DNA from: a virus | DNA length: 35,293 nucleotides | Strand: one strand, 5' to 3' | Virus record (IMG/VR): IMGVR_UViG_3300047157_000149 | Span: 1-35,293 of that record | Part shown: positions 25,560 through 32,198 of the stretch, in pieces | How positions within the stretch are numbered: the stretch's first letter is position 1 | Layout: each line of letters starts with the position of its first letter | Translations under genes and position numbers: made by a program | The notes under the pieces: generated by a model | What the model was told of the DNA's origin: nothing | Databases searched by the model: none | The model's input: the letters and a program-made list of their open reading frames with translations, nothing else

Positions 25560-27664
25560 TGGGAAAGAGGAATTACAGCATCCTTGGTTATGATCGTCAG
25601 TTAAATAACCACATCATTAATGATAAGGGCGAACCTGTAGTAGAGGTATGGCATGGCGGCCATCCTAAGATTGAAAAGTTTGATATGTCTAAGATGGGTA
25701 CTGGGGAAGGCGCTCAAGCATACAGTCCCGGTCTCTATAATGCAGAGCGTAAAGGTGTTGCGGGTGATTACAGAGATGCAATTACTGCTAGGCTTAAAGC
25801 TCAGATGGCGCGTGAGTATGGTCTCGTCACTATAGGTGGCACAACAATTCCTGTCTCAGCAAGAAACTGGATAAGGATAGAAGATACAGGGAAGGCTAGC
25901 AAAGAAGATATATATGAATCACTGACAAGCCATATCAAGTTTGAAAGGGACATGTATGAAAATAATTCTCAGGCGTTTGATTGGGATAGCGCAAGGGAAA
26001 GAATGGAAGCGGATAGATTAGAAATTCAGCGTGACAAGGATATGGAAAGGCTGGCTTCTGGAGAAGCGAGCTATGAAGAAGAGATGCTTTATTTGCATGG
26101 GCCTGATTGGGAGAATGCAGTTGGTTATGAAGTGCCTGATGAAAGCGAATTTAATATCAATCCGGGCGGCTTCTTTATGCAAGACCCAGCAAGCGGCGAA
26201 GATGTATATGTCAGGATAGAAGACAACAAAACATTTTACGATGATCCCACCTCTGGTGAAGAAGTAGTCACTGAGTATCCTGTAGGAACCAGCCATGATT
26301 TTATGGAGTTTGACCATGAGGCGTCTGCTTGGTTAGGCGATGCAGAAGATTCCTTTTGGATTACTGATGACCCTAAATTAGGGGAGGTAGGTGAGTCTTA
26401 TCAATTAGCCTATGAGTTTGCTTACCTTGGTGAAGAAATACATCCCATGGGGGGCAAGAGAAGATTCGCGTTTATGAAACCAACTGATGTCGCACCTAAT
26501 AATCCTTTTGGGCCGACGCCAGTTAGCACTAGGAGGATGAACAGGGAAGGCACCATCATTGACGAGCTATCTCCTGCGTATTACGCACACATGAAAGAAG
26601 GACATGAAGAGCTTGCAAACGCGACGGCTTCAAACATGAACGATGTTGCGGGAGAGATTGCTAACGGAAGCCTGCCTGTTTGGGATCAGCAATACATGCC
26701 ATTACCAGACTCCTCAAACATGAGAGGAGGGCTATATAAAAATCACCTGCATGTTAATCCTGATGAGCTTCTTGATTGGTTTGAGCCTATTGGGAAACAG
26801 CCAAAGAAATTACAAGACATAATCAGGAAGTATTGGGATAGCAAAGACCATGATTTATCTGTATCCCGTGGGAGATTCTTTCCTCCAGACGACGACAATT
26901 TCACTGATGACGTCCGTCCTATAACTAAAGAAGAATTGTGGCAAGACAATCTACAAATGACCGGCCAAGAATTTTTCTCAAAGTTTAGTAAGAGATTTGG
27001 AGGGCGGCACCAGTTTAGAGAAGACATGGACGCTGTTGGAATGCCGGGTGTTATCTATCAGGACTACACCAGAAATAGCGGGAGAGGTGATCCGACGTAC
27101 AACATTGTTATGTACTCAGATGATCCAATAGAAATTATAGAGCGTGGTGCGGCCACTGCTCCAATGCTGGCATCTGTGTTTGGCATCACGTCTGCGGTAC
27201 TTGCATCAGCAGTAGCTGGTAAGAAGGCTGGGTTCTTTGACACTGTACTAGATCCAGACATTGCAGAAAGATTCCCCATGCCTGAAGAACCAGACAATAG
27301 AACTGGGCTAGATAAAGTATTAGACCATGAAGGATTCTTAACTCCTTATCTTGCAGATGCACTGCAATCAGATACTGCTCAGCAAATCTGGAACCACCCA
27401 GTGACTGAGCATGTCAGGGGAAACCTATCAGATGTTATGAATCAGATGGAGATACCCGCCCGAGCCTTAGCTTCTGGCTGGGAGGGTCTCTACAATCTAT
27501 CTCAAGACATGCCTGCATCTGAAACGCTTGGCGGTATGTGGGATAGATTAAACACTCCCCTTGATGAAACCGCATATGAAGCAGGTCAGGCTACCATGAA
27601 AGCTACAGGTAGCCCTGTACTGGGGGCTGGCGCAAACGTCGGCCTTCTCTTAATGGGGCCATAG
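25559..27664 (+). CDS. ART-PolyVal-like ADP-ribosyltransferase, split by insertion
   Basis: A 701-residue protein. Residues 29-72 match the start of ART-PolyVal domains: EVWHGGHPKIEKFDMSKMG, then GTGEGAQAY and GLYNAE with H32 and Y60 in the usual places. The second half resumes only near 390: GGLYKNHLHVNPDELLDWFE, then AVGMPGVIYQDYTR and PTYNIVMYSDDPIEII to about 530. About 300 acidic residues lie between the two halves. A hydrophobic helix at about 533-560 could be membrane-spanning, followed by a helical tail. The family transfers ADP-ribose from NAD+ to proteins. Being last in the ejection-protein run suggests delivery with the DNA, as T4 Alt is, but that is inference. An acidic catalytic residue was not assigned with confidence. 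Confidence 0.72.
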   Translation: MGKRNYSILGYDRQLNNHIINDKGEPVVEVWHGGHPKIEKFDMSKMGTGEGAQAYSPGLYNAERKGVAGDYRDAITARLKAQMAREYGLVTIGGTTIPVSARNWIRIEDTGKASKEDIYESLTSHIKFERDMYENNSQAFDWDSARERMEADRLEIQRDKDMERLASGEASYEEEMLYLHGPDWENAVGYEVPDESEFNINPGGFFMQDPASGEDVYVRIEDNKTFYDDPTSGEEVVTEYPVGTSHDFMEFDHEASAWLGDAEDSFWITDDPKLGEVGESYQLAYEFAYLGEEIHPMGGKRRFAFMKPTDVAPNNPFGPTPVSTRRMNREGTIIDELSPAYYAHMKEGHEELANATASNMNDVAGEIANGSLPVWDQQYMPLPDSSNMRGGLYKNHLHVNPDELLDWFEPIGKQPKKLQDIIRKYWDSKDHDLSVSRGRFFPPDDDNFTDDVRPITKEELWQDNLQMTGQEFFSKFSKRFGGRHQFREDMDAVGMPGVIYQDYTRNSGRGDPTYNIVMYSDDPIEIIERGAATAPMLASVFGITSAVLASAVAGKKAGFFDTVLDPDIAERFPMPEEPDNRTGLDKVLDHEGFLTPYLADALQSDTAQQIWNHPVTEHVRGNLSDVMNQMEIPARALASGWEGLYNLSQDMPASETLGGMWDRLNTPLDETAYEAGQATMKATGSPVLGAGANVGLLLMGP

Positions 27665-27666
27665 CA

Positions 27667-27885
27667 ATGCCACTTTACTTTTTTGAAGGTCGTAACACTG
27701 GTATCTATGCTGACTCAGCTAAGGCGGCGCGGGCTAAGTGCAAGCGTGGCTGTGGCAAGTTAGTTAAGACATTGAACAAATCCCCACCTGCTGGGGGTGG
27801 ATGGGATCGCACACGCAGTGATGGTAAGTCCCCTGCCAAATCCAGTGTAGGAAAAGGCAGAGGTAAAGGGCCACCTAGAAAGTAG
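27667..27885 (+). CDS. Small basic protein
   Basis: A 72-residue, highly basic protein (Lys, Arg, Gly) with a small CKRGCGK motif and a C-terminal region rich in Pro, Gly and Lys (GKGRGKGPPRK). It could bind nucleic acid or act as a packaged DNA-binding protein. It starts two bases after the ADP-ribosyltransferase-like gene and is the last plus-strand gene of the morphogenesis block. Its TAG stop directly abuts the TAA of the converging minus-strand gene with no spacer. No family was recognised. Confidence 0.6.
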   Translation: MPLYFFEGRNTGIYADSAKAARAKCKRGCGKLVKTLNKSPPAGGGWDRTRSDGKSPAKSSVGKGRGKGPPRK

Positions 27886-28125
27886 TTAGTGCTGTACCCA
27901 GCTAGTACCTTGTGGATCTAGCTTGTCTAACAGATCTATATCTTCCTGTCGCAAAGCAAAACTTTTGAGCATTGCACATGGGTCATCAGAGTAAAGCGTG
28001 TATCGCTCTACTTCGTGTCCTATCCAGACAAGCCTTAGCAAATCATTCTTTTCTTCTTGAGTTATGTCTGCCCATTCCTTTGCTTTGATTCTTTCAAGTT
28101 CCTTCTCTACTAAATCACTAATCAT
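27886..28125 (-). CDS. Small acidic helical protein
   Basis: Encodes 79 residues (MISDLVEKELERIKAKEW...) that are acidic and helical with no recognised motif. It is the last gene of the minus-strand replication/recombination operon. Its TAA abuts the stop of the converging plus-strand gene, so the two transcripts must overlap or end inside coding sequence. Gene start is one base after the next upstream gene. Function is unknown. Confidence 0.6.
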   Translation of the reverse strand: MISDLVEKELERIKAKEWADITQEEKNDLLRLVWIGHEVERYTLYSDDPCAMLKSFALRQEDIDLLDKLDPQGTSWVQH

Positions 28126-28126
28126 T

Positions 28127-28318
28127 TTAATGACCCTCTGCGTGGTTAACTCTAAAACCTATGGCGTGTAACTTAATCAGCCGCTCAAGGTTCTTGTCGG
28201 TGTGTCCATCTTTATAGTTAATGGTCAGTGTCATGAGCGCATCTCCATCAGCGTTATAGAAATGCCATGTCTTTATAGTTTCATCTGGTTCATAGGTCAG
28301 TTCGCTAAGGTTATCCAT
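28127..28318 (-). CDS. Small protein, unknown function
   Basis: Encodes 63 residues with alternating hydrophobic strands (WHFYNADGDALMTLTINY) and a C-terminal helix. Its ATG overlaps the TGA of the HNH gene by one base (TGATG), so translation is likely coupled. The predicted beta-beta-alpha outline is compatible with a small inhibitor or adaptor but I recognise no family. It lies between the HNH nuclease and an acidic small protein within the recombination operon. Confidence 0.6.
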   Translation of the reverse strand: MDNLSELTYEPDETIKTWHFYNADGDALMTLTINYKDGHTDKNLERLIKLHAIGFRVNHAEGH

Positions 28319-28701
28319 CAGTTGTAACTCACTATCTTGTAACTGGGATCTGCCTCTGCCGCCCTGACTTCTTCCCTGTAGTGCTTGCTAATCTCTGCTC
28401 TCAGTTCTTTGTTAGTCTTCATGATTGCACTCGCCTTCTCTCTTAGTATGTCCATGTGTCCTTCTCCCCACAGCTTTGTTAGCCAATCAGTAAATGCTAC
28501 TGGGTTCTCTCCAAAGTAACGGTGATGATACCGACACAGGCACAAAGCATTATCCATACTCCACCTTGTAGACTTCCTAGCCCTGCCATATATATGGGCT
28601 GAGTCAGTACCCTCCTGCCCACAATACTGGCACAGGTGCTTGTCTCTATGCCTGACTGCCTTGCTAAACCAGATGTCTGCTTGATCTCTTTTGACTCCCA
28701 T
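28318..28701 (-). CDS. HNH nuclease, phage recombination type
   Basis: A 127-residue HNH nuclease. A first zinc knuckle at residues 19-22 (CQYC) is followed by DSAHIYGR with D29 and H31, then RWSMDNALCLCRYHHRYF, which supplies the central Asn and the later Cys-x-Cys and His-His of the zinc/nuclease centre. This arrangement (CxxC, AHIxGR, NxLCLCxxHH) is seen in phage NinG/Rap-like and related HNH proteins that act on recombination or packaging intermediates. It directly follows the NinB-like gene, as ninB and ninG group in lambda. TAATG and TGATG overlaps bind it to both neighbours. Confidence 0.78.
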   Translation of the reverse strand: MGVKRDQADIWFSKAVRHRDKHLCQYCGQEGTDSAHIYGRARKSTRWSMDNALCLCRYHHRYFGENPVAFTDWLTKLWGEGHMDILREKASAIMKTNKELRAEISKHYREEVRAAEADPSYKIVSYN

Positions 28702-29114
28702 TACACATGCTCCCCCATAGATGGAAAGGGTACGAATACACCCAGTTTCATATTGATTGAGTCGATCATTGCATTAGCAGATTCAGATAGCTGGGTAGTA
28801 GACAGGCTTCTAGTGCTGGCAATGCCATACATACTGGTAATGATGGGCTTGAAGAACAGTTCTTTAATGGAGTTCTCTGACCACGGCACCTCAAACTCCT
28901 CATTGAATGGGTGCTTCTGCATAAACCCTGCATCATTTAAAGCACTAGCCATGTTCCTAAAGAAAAGGTGAAGGGCATTAGACTGCCTGCTAGATCTATT
29001 AGACCTGACCACACTGTATGTCCTGTCTATCCCTTCCTCTGCTTGCTCAGATACATACTGGCAAAACATCTTGGCCTTATGCTTATCAGTTACATCCCAA
29101 GTGATAGCACTCAT
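28701..29114 (-). CDS. NinB-like recombination protein (probable)
   Basis: A 137-residue protein starting at 29114, where ATG overlaps the upstream TGA as ATGA; a longer in-frame start would overlap the upstream gene by more than 50 bases. The last part (STRSLSTTQLSESANAMID then GVFVPFPS) follows the C-terminal pattern of NinB/Orf-type phage proteins, in which STxxLT..E....ID is followed by a hydrophobic GVxxPxPS end. Lambda Orf/NinB binds single-stranded DNA and helps annealing during recombination. The adjacent HNH nuclease and the annealing protein across the control region support this role. The match is by eye. Confidence 0.5.
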   Translation of the reverse strand: MSAITWDVTDKHKAKMFCQYVSEQAEEGIDRTYSVVRSNRSSRQSNALHLFFRNMASALNDAGFMQKHPFNEEFEVPWSENSIKELFFKPIITSMYGIASTRSLSTTQLSESANAMIDSINMKLGVFVPFPSMGEHV

Positions 29115-29359
29115 GGCACCCACCTTTGAGTTATCCACTTCTTTCTCCAAGCTACGTTCTCCCACCTCATATCATTGGTAGCATTAGTGAACCTAGCCGC
29201 AGGCATGAGCCTGTCTTGAGATGTCCCCATTATGATTGCCTGCCTTACCTTACCCTTGTCCCAGCCTGTGCTTTGAACAGCCATCTTCATATCAAATACT
29301 CTAGGTAGAATCTCTAGCAACTCACCCAAGTCTGTCTCAGCAGTGCCAACAAATGTCAT
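29111..29359 (-). CDS. Small protein in the replication operon
   Basis: An 82-residue protein (start MTFVGTAETDLGELLEIL, end WRKKWITQRWVP). The ATG at 29359 is preferred over one six bases earlier because GGAG is at eight bases and the ATG overlaps the upstream TGA as ATGA. Trp- and Arg-rich C-terminus and a central GKVRQAIIMG may suggest nucleic-acid contact, but there is no clear family. It is embedded between the helicase-loader-like and NinB-like genes, so a replication or recombination accessory role is possible. Confidence 0.55.
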   Translation of the reverse strand: MTFVGTAETDLGELLEILPRVFDMKMAVQSTGWDKGKVRQAIIMGTSQDRLMPAARFTNATNDMRWENVAWRKKWITQRWVP

Positions 29360-29826
29360 GCCCATATCTCCTGTAGTTTGTGTGTCTCTGGTATTGAATC
29401 CGGTAGGTTAAACTTCTTAGCTTCTTGGTTAATCAAGATAAGCCATGCTTCTGCTTGACTGTCATCAACCTTTACGTCTGCATCAACATCATTAAAGGGA
29501 AGGGGGTCACCCCAGAACTGAGGTATCCAATAAGACCAAGCCTTCCTAATTTCTGGAGGACAGGTATCAACTATCTCTGGCTCTGAGTAATTAGATCTAG
29601 CTGGCTTGGTTTCTAGCATGATGGTGTATATATCTGCTGGCTTGGGGCAGAACCTCCCGGTGTTTGGATACAATCTCAGTGCATCCAGCACCACCTCTGC
29701 ATCTCTCTGCTGTCTAACCCACTGCCTCCAGAACTGTCTGGTCAGGTCATCCCATGGTTTGTTATAGAACCTCACTGTCTTCTGCACTGCACCCAGTACC
29801 CTCTCCTCATCTTCACTGGTCATCAT
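29356..29826 (-). CDS. Helicase loader-like replication protein
   Basis: A 156-residue protein. Residues 5-60 (ERVLGAVQKTVRFYNKPW, FWRQWVRQQRDAEVVLDALR, GRFCPKPADIYTIML) have the layout of phage helicase loaders and primosome proteins: an N-terminal helical bundle with ...L..W...L...D...V..AL......GRF.PKPADI. Proteins of this type bind and load DnaB at the phage origin in phages lacking their own helicase. No helicase or polymerase gene was recognised here, in agreement. A strong GGAGGAG precedes the ATG. It overlaps the small zinc-ribbon gene upstream. Family assignment is probable rather than certain. Confidence 0.62.
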   Translation of the reverse strand: MMTSEDEERVLGAVQKTVRFYNKPWDDLTRQFWRQWVRQQRDAEVVLDALRLYPNTGRFCPKPADIYTIMLETKPARSNYSEPEIVDTCPPEIRKAWSYWIPQFWGDPLPFNDVDADVKVDDSQAEAWLILINQEAKKFNLPDSIPETHKLQEIWA

Positions 29827-29971
29827 TGTTCTTCTCCTCCCTTCTGTTAGTTACTAGAGTCCTGCCACAACTGGTGCATTCACTCCACTCTATAATTATT
29901 CTCACCCCCCTCTCTTTATCTAGCTTGTTGCTGGACTTGTCCCTTGTCCCTGCACCACAACTACATTGCAT
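29813..29971 (-). CDS. Mini zinc-ribbon protein
   Basis: A 52-residue protein starting MQCSCGAGTRD, with a second pair CTSCGR about 30 residues later, giving a CxC...CxxC zinc ribbon. A longer frame is open upstream but the ATG at 29971 has GAGGAG seven bases away and yields the compact form. It is the first gene of the leftward operon and overlaps the helicase-loader-like gene. Small ribbons of this kind occur widely in phage early regions without known function; a DNA or nucleotide-binding role is possible. Confidence 0.65.
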   Translation of the reverse strand: MQCSCGAGTRDKSSNKLDKERGVRIIIEWSECTSCGRTLVTNRREEKNNDDQ

Positions 29972-30178
29972 AACGACTCTCCTCTTTCTTACGGACACAC
30001 TTAACCCACCCGATGTGGGATTAATAAAAAAATGACGAGCTAACACACACACAAATCCAGCCGAAGCTTTCCCCTATCTCACTGCTCTCGCATGATAGGC
30101 AGGGTGGGTCACCAGTGTTAGGCGGCTCCCGTAATTAACGGGCCTAATCCTCGTGCTGTGTCAACAGTGTTAGTTAGG

Positions 30179-30206
30179 TTGGAGTTATGGCGGGTTATGG
30201 TACAAT
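30179..30206 (+). promoter_or_regulatory. Candidate extended -10 promoter
   Basis: TACAAT at 30201-30206 is preceded by TG at 30198-30199 and one base, making a good extended -10. TTGGAG at 30179-30184 with 16 bp spacing is a weak -35. The GTTATGG double repeat overlaps the spacer and could be an operator. Transcription would run toward the annealing-protein gene, leaving a leader of about 210 nt. Confidence 0.5.
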
Positions 30207-30390
30207 CCTACTCGGACGGTAAGGACTGTACTTCATATCCCTGCATACTCCGGTTCTCAGTTAGTAAGGTTCTCCCCTTGACTAACACCGTCCATCCACT
30301 TTACTCCTCTCTCTCTGCTTGTCAACTACTACACAAACAATGTGCATTTTCACACTGGCATTGTGCATCCCATTACCCTATCATCCCTAA

Positions 30391-30406
30391 TGTACTATGA
30401 AGTACA
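30391..30406 (+). promoter_or_regulatory. Perfect inverted repeat before the annealing-protein gene
   Basis: TGTACT (30391-30396) and AGTACA (30401-30406) form a perfect 6-bp dyad around ATGA, ending only four bases before the AAGGAG ribosome site (30410-30415). It also overlaps a TACTAT that could be a -10. It may be an operator or, in RNA, a small hairpin affecting translation. Confidence 0.5.
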
Positions 30407-30423
30407 GCAAAGGAGATAATGAT

Positions 30424-31041
30424 ATGAGCAAAGACGATGGCGTGGTATCTATCCACGGCAAACAATACAAGACTGTTGCATTGAGGGTTAATGAGTTCCG
30501 ATCTGCTTACCAAGATTGGGGCATCCACACTGAAGTTGTTAGTGTTAGTGATCAGTCTGTTGTTATGAAGGCATGGATCACTGATCCTGATGGCAGGGTT
30601 AGAGGTGTTGGTCACGCTGAAGAATGGCGAGCCGCATCTAAGATTAACTCTACCTCTGCTCTCGAAAACTGTGAGACCTCTGCACTGGGCAGGGCGCTTG
30701 CCGCTATTGGCTTGGCTGGTACTGAGTATGCCTCTGCTGATGAGGTAGCTGGTGCTATCCACCAACAGAAAGTGGCTGAGTCTACTGACTACCTGCTTGA
30801 CCACATGGAAGCAGTCCGCAACAACTGGGAATCTATCACTGCTATCAAGCAATCTATTGCTGATAACGATATGACCTATGGTTGCCAACTGTACTCTGAG
30901 CTTAGCCATGAGACACAGGAGAGACTGTACAAAGCACCTACCAAAGGTGGCATCTTCACTACTGAAGAGCGCAACTACATGAGATCCAATGAATGGAACA
31001 CCACTATGAAAGAAGTCATCAAGGAGACTGCTAATGGATAA
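30424..31041 (+). CDS. Single-strand annealing protein (Rad52/ERF-like)
   Basis: A 205-residue protein beginning MSKDDGVVSI. The ATG at 30424 has AAGGAG eight bases upstream; an earlier in-frame ATG at 30397 lies inside an inverted repeat and has no site. The sequence KQYKTVALRVNEFRSAY (residues 13-30), then GHAEEWRAASKINSTSAL, ENCETSALGRALAAIG and YASADEVAGAI matches a widely distributed phage annealing protein family that includes Rad52/ERF-like recombinases. These pair complementary single strands during phage recombination and replication restart. It overlaps a downstream 106-residue gene by eight bases and opens the only rightward early operon. Confidence 0.78.
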   Translation: MSKDDGVVSIHGKQYKTVALRVNEFRSAYQDWGIHTEVVSVSDQSVVMKAWITDPDGRVRGVGHAEEWRAASKINSTSALENCETSALGRALAAIGLAGTEYASADEVAGAIHQQKVAESTDYLLDHMEAVRNNWESITAIKQSIADNDMTYGCQLYSELSHETQERLYKAPTKGGIFTTEERNYMRSNEWNTTMKEVIKETANG

Positions 31042-31354
31042 GGTATATGACAAGCCACTGCCCGAGACAGGCATCCGAACCTTCGTACCTAGTGACCAAG
31101 TGTATGCCTTTGCTGGCACACCACAGCAGGAAGGGAAGTCAATCATTGCTAACATGGTCGTACACCCTAAAGAGTTATGGGAATTTGTTAAGACCTACAA
31201 GGCCCAGTACGGTGCTGAAGTAGAGAAGGTTCATCTCAACATAAAGCTTAGTCGTGGTGGTAAGTACTACATCACTGTTGATGAGCGCATGTCAGAGCGT
31301 GAAGGTGGCGCACCTCAAGCCCCAGCTAAATCAACACTGCCTTGGGAGAATTGA
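31034..31354 (+). CDS. Possible single-strand DNA-binding accessory protein
   Basis: A 106-residue protein coupled by an 8-base overlap to the annealing protein. It has a beta-rich core (VEKVHLNIKLSRGGKYYITVD at about 65-85, shown in parts: VEKVHLNIKL, KYYITVD) and a polar linker with a short C-terminal tip ending LPWEN. This tip is reminiscent of the hydrophobic-acidic tails by which single-strand binding proteins recruit partners, though it is less acidic. No OB-fold could be confirmed by eye. Pairing with an annealing protein in one operon supports a recombination accessory role. Confidence 0.5.
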   Translation: MDKVYDKPLPETGIRTFVPSDQVYAFAGTPQQEGKSIIANMVVHPKELWEFVKTYKAQYGAEVEKVHLNIKLSRGGKYYITVDERMSEREGGAPQAPAKSTLPWEN

Positions 31355-31357
31355 TAC

Positions 31358-31555
31358 ATGTTTGACTTTGTAAAGTATGAAGAGCTAAAAGAAATCTTCC
31401 AGTGTCGCAAGATCAATATCCTCTGCGACATACTGGATAAGGAGAACATTCCTTACATGATGAACAGCAAGAACAGACCAATGGTGTCACGTCAGGAGCT
31501 AGCTAAACGGCTGTCACAGACAAAGCCTGTAGACCCTACCATACCTACCTCTTAG
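31358..31555 (+). CDS. DUF4224-like small protein
   Basis: A 65-residue protein with the pattern of DUF4224-type phage proteins: an N-terminal helix (YEELKEIFQCRKINILCDIL), a short turn with NIPYMM, and RPMVSRQELAKRL. These small helix-turn-helix-like proteins occur next to recombination or integrase genes and may bind DNA. It follows the previous gene by three bases and is the last gene of the rightward early operon. The family match is tentative because key positions cannot be aligned without a search. Confidence 0.5.
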   Translation: MFDFVKYEELKEIFQCRKINILCDILDKENIPYMMNSKNRPMVSRQELAKRLSQTKPVDPTIPTS

Positions 31556-31573
31556 TCCTGTTCTTTGCTCTCC

Positions 31574-31611
31574 GTGGCGCATGTGGCTCGTAGTAGCTAC
31601 CTCTGTGCCAC
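31574..31611 (+). repeat. Stem-loop, 8-bp stem
   Basis: GTGGCGCA (31574-31581) pairs with TGTGCCAC (31604-31611), one pair being G-T, and an inner GTAG-TAG-CTAC helix (31590-31600) fits inside the loop. It lies just after the last gene of the rightward operon, so it may protect or end that transcript, though it lacks a T-run. Confidence 0.6.
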
Positions 31612-31720
31612 ATCCCCCTCTCTCTGTCCTAGTAATTAGGCTGTCGCCTCTCTCTTTTCCACGTTGTGTGCTAGCCCCGACACTTTCCCCTTATTCTCTG
31701 ATTCCACCTACAGAACCAGT

Positions 31721-31793
31721 GCGCGGCAGGGTTTATACATTGTGCAGTGCCGGTAAGTGATGACAGCTAGCGGTGCCATCCGAGGAGCCGCGC
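31721..31793. repeat. 73-nt segment closed by a 7-bp perfect inverted repeat
   Basis: GCGCGGC (31721-31727) and GCCGCGC (31787-31793) are perfect inverted copies bounding 59 bases, the overall span of a tRNA. Inside, CGG/CCG (771-773 with 780-782 in the last three digits) and GCTAGC palindrome are visible, but no tRNA arms. On the minus strand it starts seven bases after the last stop codon of the right-hand operon. Confidence 0.5.
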
Positions 31794-31800
31794 CTATGAA

Positions 31801-31998
31801 TTAGCTAAATGCCTCTCCATGCAAGAACTCTAGGTGTTCAAGTGCATCATCTTCAATCTTGAAGTCAATGACCTGACCCTGATACTTGCAGTCATCTAGG
31901 TAATAGTCATACAAACCATTGCCTACTGGAGTGATAGAGGATTTACCCCAATCAATATCATCTGTGCTTACCTTCATAACAATCCGGATCTCTCTCAT
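31801..31998 (-). CDS. Small acidic protein, end of right-hand operon
   Basis: Encodes 65 residues (MREIRIVMKVSTDD... ending LEHLEFLHGEAFS), acidic with alternating strands then a C-terminal helix. ATGA overlap with the upstream gene and GGAGAAGG before the ATG support it. It is the last gene of the right-hand leftward operon. No family was recognised. Similar tiny acidic proteins encoded in phage early operons often target host proteins, but nothing here identifies a partner. Confidence 0.6.
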   Translation of the reverse strand: MREIRIVMKVSTDDIDWGKSSITPVGNGLYDYYLDDCKYQGQVIDFKIEDDALEHLEFLHGEAFS

Positions 31999-32198
31999 TT
32001 GTCCTTCTCCTCTAATGCAGTCCTTATCATGTGACTAATAGCTTGCCTGTTATTGACAGTAAACTTTAGCTCGTCACTCAGCCTGTCCTTATATATCTTC
32101 AGCATATCTAGTATCTCGTTGGTTACTCCTATTGTTGTTAGCTTTTCACCACGGGCTGTCGCAGAGAATATTGATTCTGAATCTATTTCGTCGCTCAT
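31995..32198 (-). CDS. Possible ribbon-helix-helix small protein
   Basis: A 67-residue protein. The segment KLTTIGVTNEILDMLKIYKD followed by NNRQAISHMIRTALEE has an outline of a short strand then two helices, compatible with ribbon-helix-helix DNA-binding proteins of the Arc/MetJ type. It overlaps its neighbours by ATGA on both sides. If it is a regulator, its location in an early operon would suit control of the neighbouring control regions. The fold is a by-eye guess and other small helical folds remain possible. Confidence 0.55.
   Translation of the reverse strand: MSDEIDSESIFSATARGEKLTTIGVTNEILDMLKIYKDRLSDELKFTVNNRQAISHMIRTALEEKDK

Larger units (their letters stand above)
29972..30423. 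promoter_or_regulatory. Bidirectional control region, possible replication origin
   Basis: This 452-bp gap divides the leftward helicase-loader operon from the rightward annealing-protein operon. It contains four copies of GTGTTAG: direct at 30115-30121 and 30167-30173, inverted at 30040-30046 and 30282-30288. It also has GTTATGG twice at a 10-bp distance (30184-30190, 30194-30200), TGTGCAT twice at a 21-bp distance (30341-30347, 30362-30368), and a hairpin CCCGT/ACGGG (30128-30142). A/T-rich sequence lies near 30020-30032. No credible gene was seen. A control region for both operons is likely; an origin is only a possibility. Confidence 0.6.
31556..31800. other. Non-coding convergent region with inverted repeats
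   Basis: The 245 bases between the rightward operon and the end of the right-hand leftward operon hold no credible gene. The plus strand is pyrimidine-rich in the first half. Two structures stand out: a stem-loop at 31574-31611 and a 73-nt segment closed by a perfect 7-bp inverted repeat at 31721-31793. Neither has a terminal T-run, so classical terminators are not evident for either direction, yet transcription from both sides should end here. A structured RNA or origin-like element is possible. Confidence 0.55.

Noticed and set aside
30341-30368. Two TGTGCAT sites as DnaA boxes
   Set aside because: Each matches the TGTGNATAA consensus only in the first seven positions; too degenerate to claim. 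A closer TTATCCACT at about 29131 lies inside a gene and is probably chance.
30373-31155. Long minus-strand open frame of 260 codons
   Set aside because: It lies wholly opposite the annealing protein and its partner, whose family pattern and ribosome site are convincing; the antisense translation has no recognisable pattern and is a shadow.
31721-31793. A tRNA gene, suggested by a 73-nt span with a 7-bp acceptor-like stem
   Set aside because: Neither strand shows a D arm, an anticodon arm with five pairs, or a TTCRA-type T loop at the expected distance, and no CCA follows. Only the closing stem fits.
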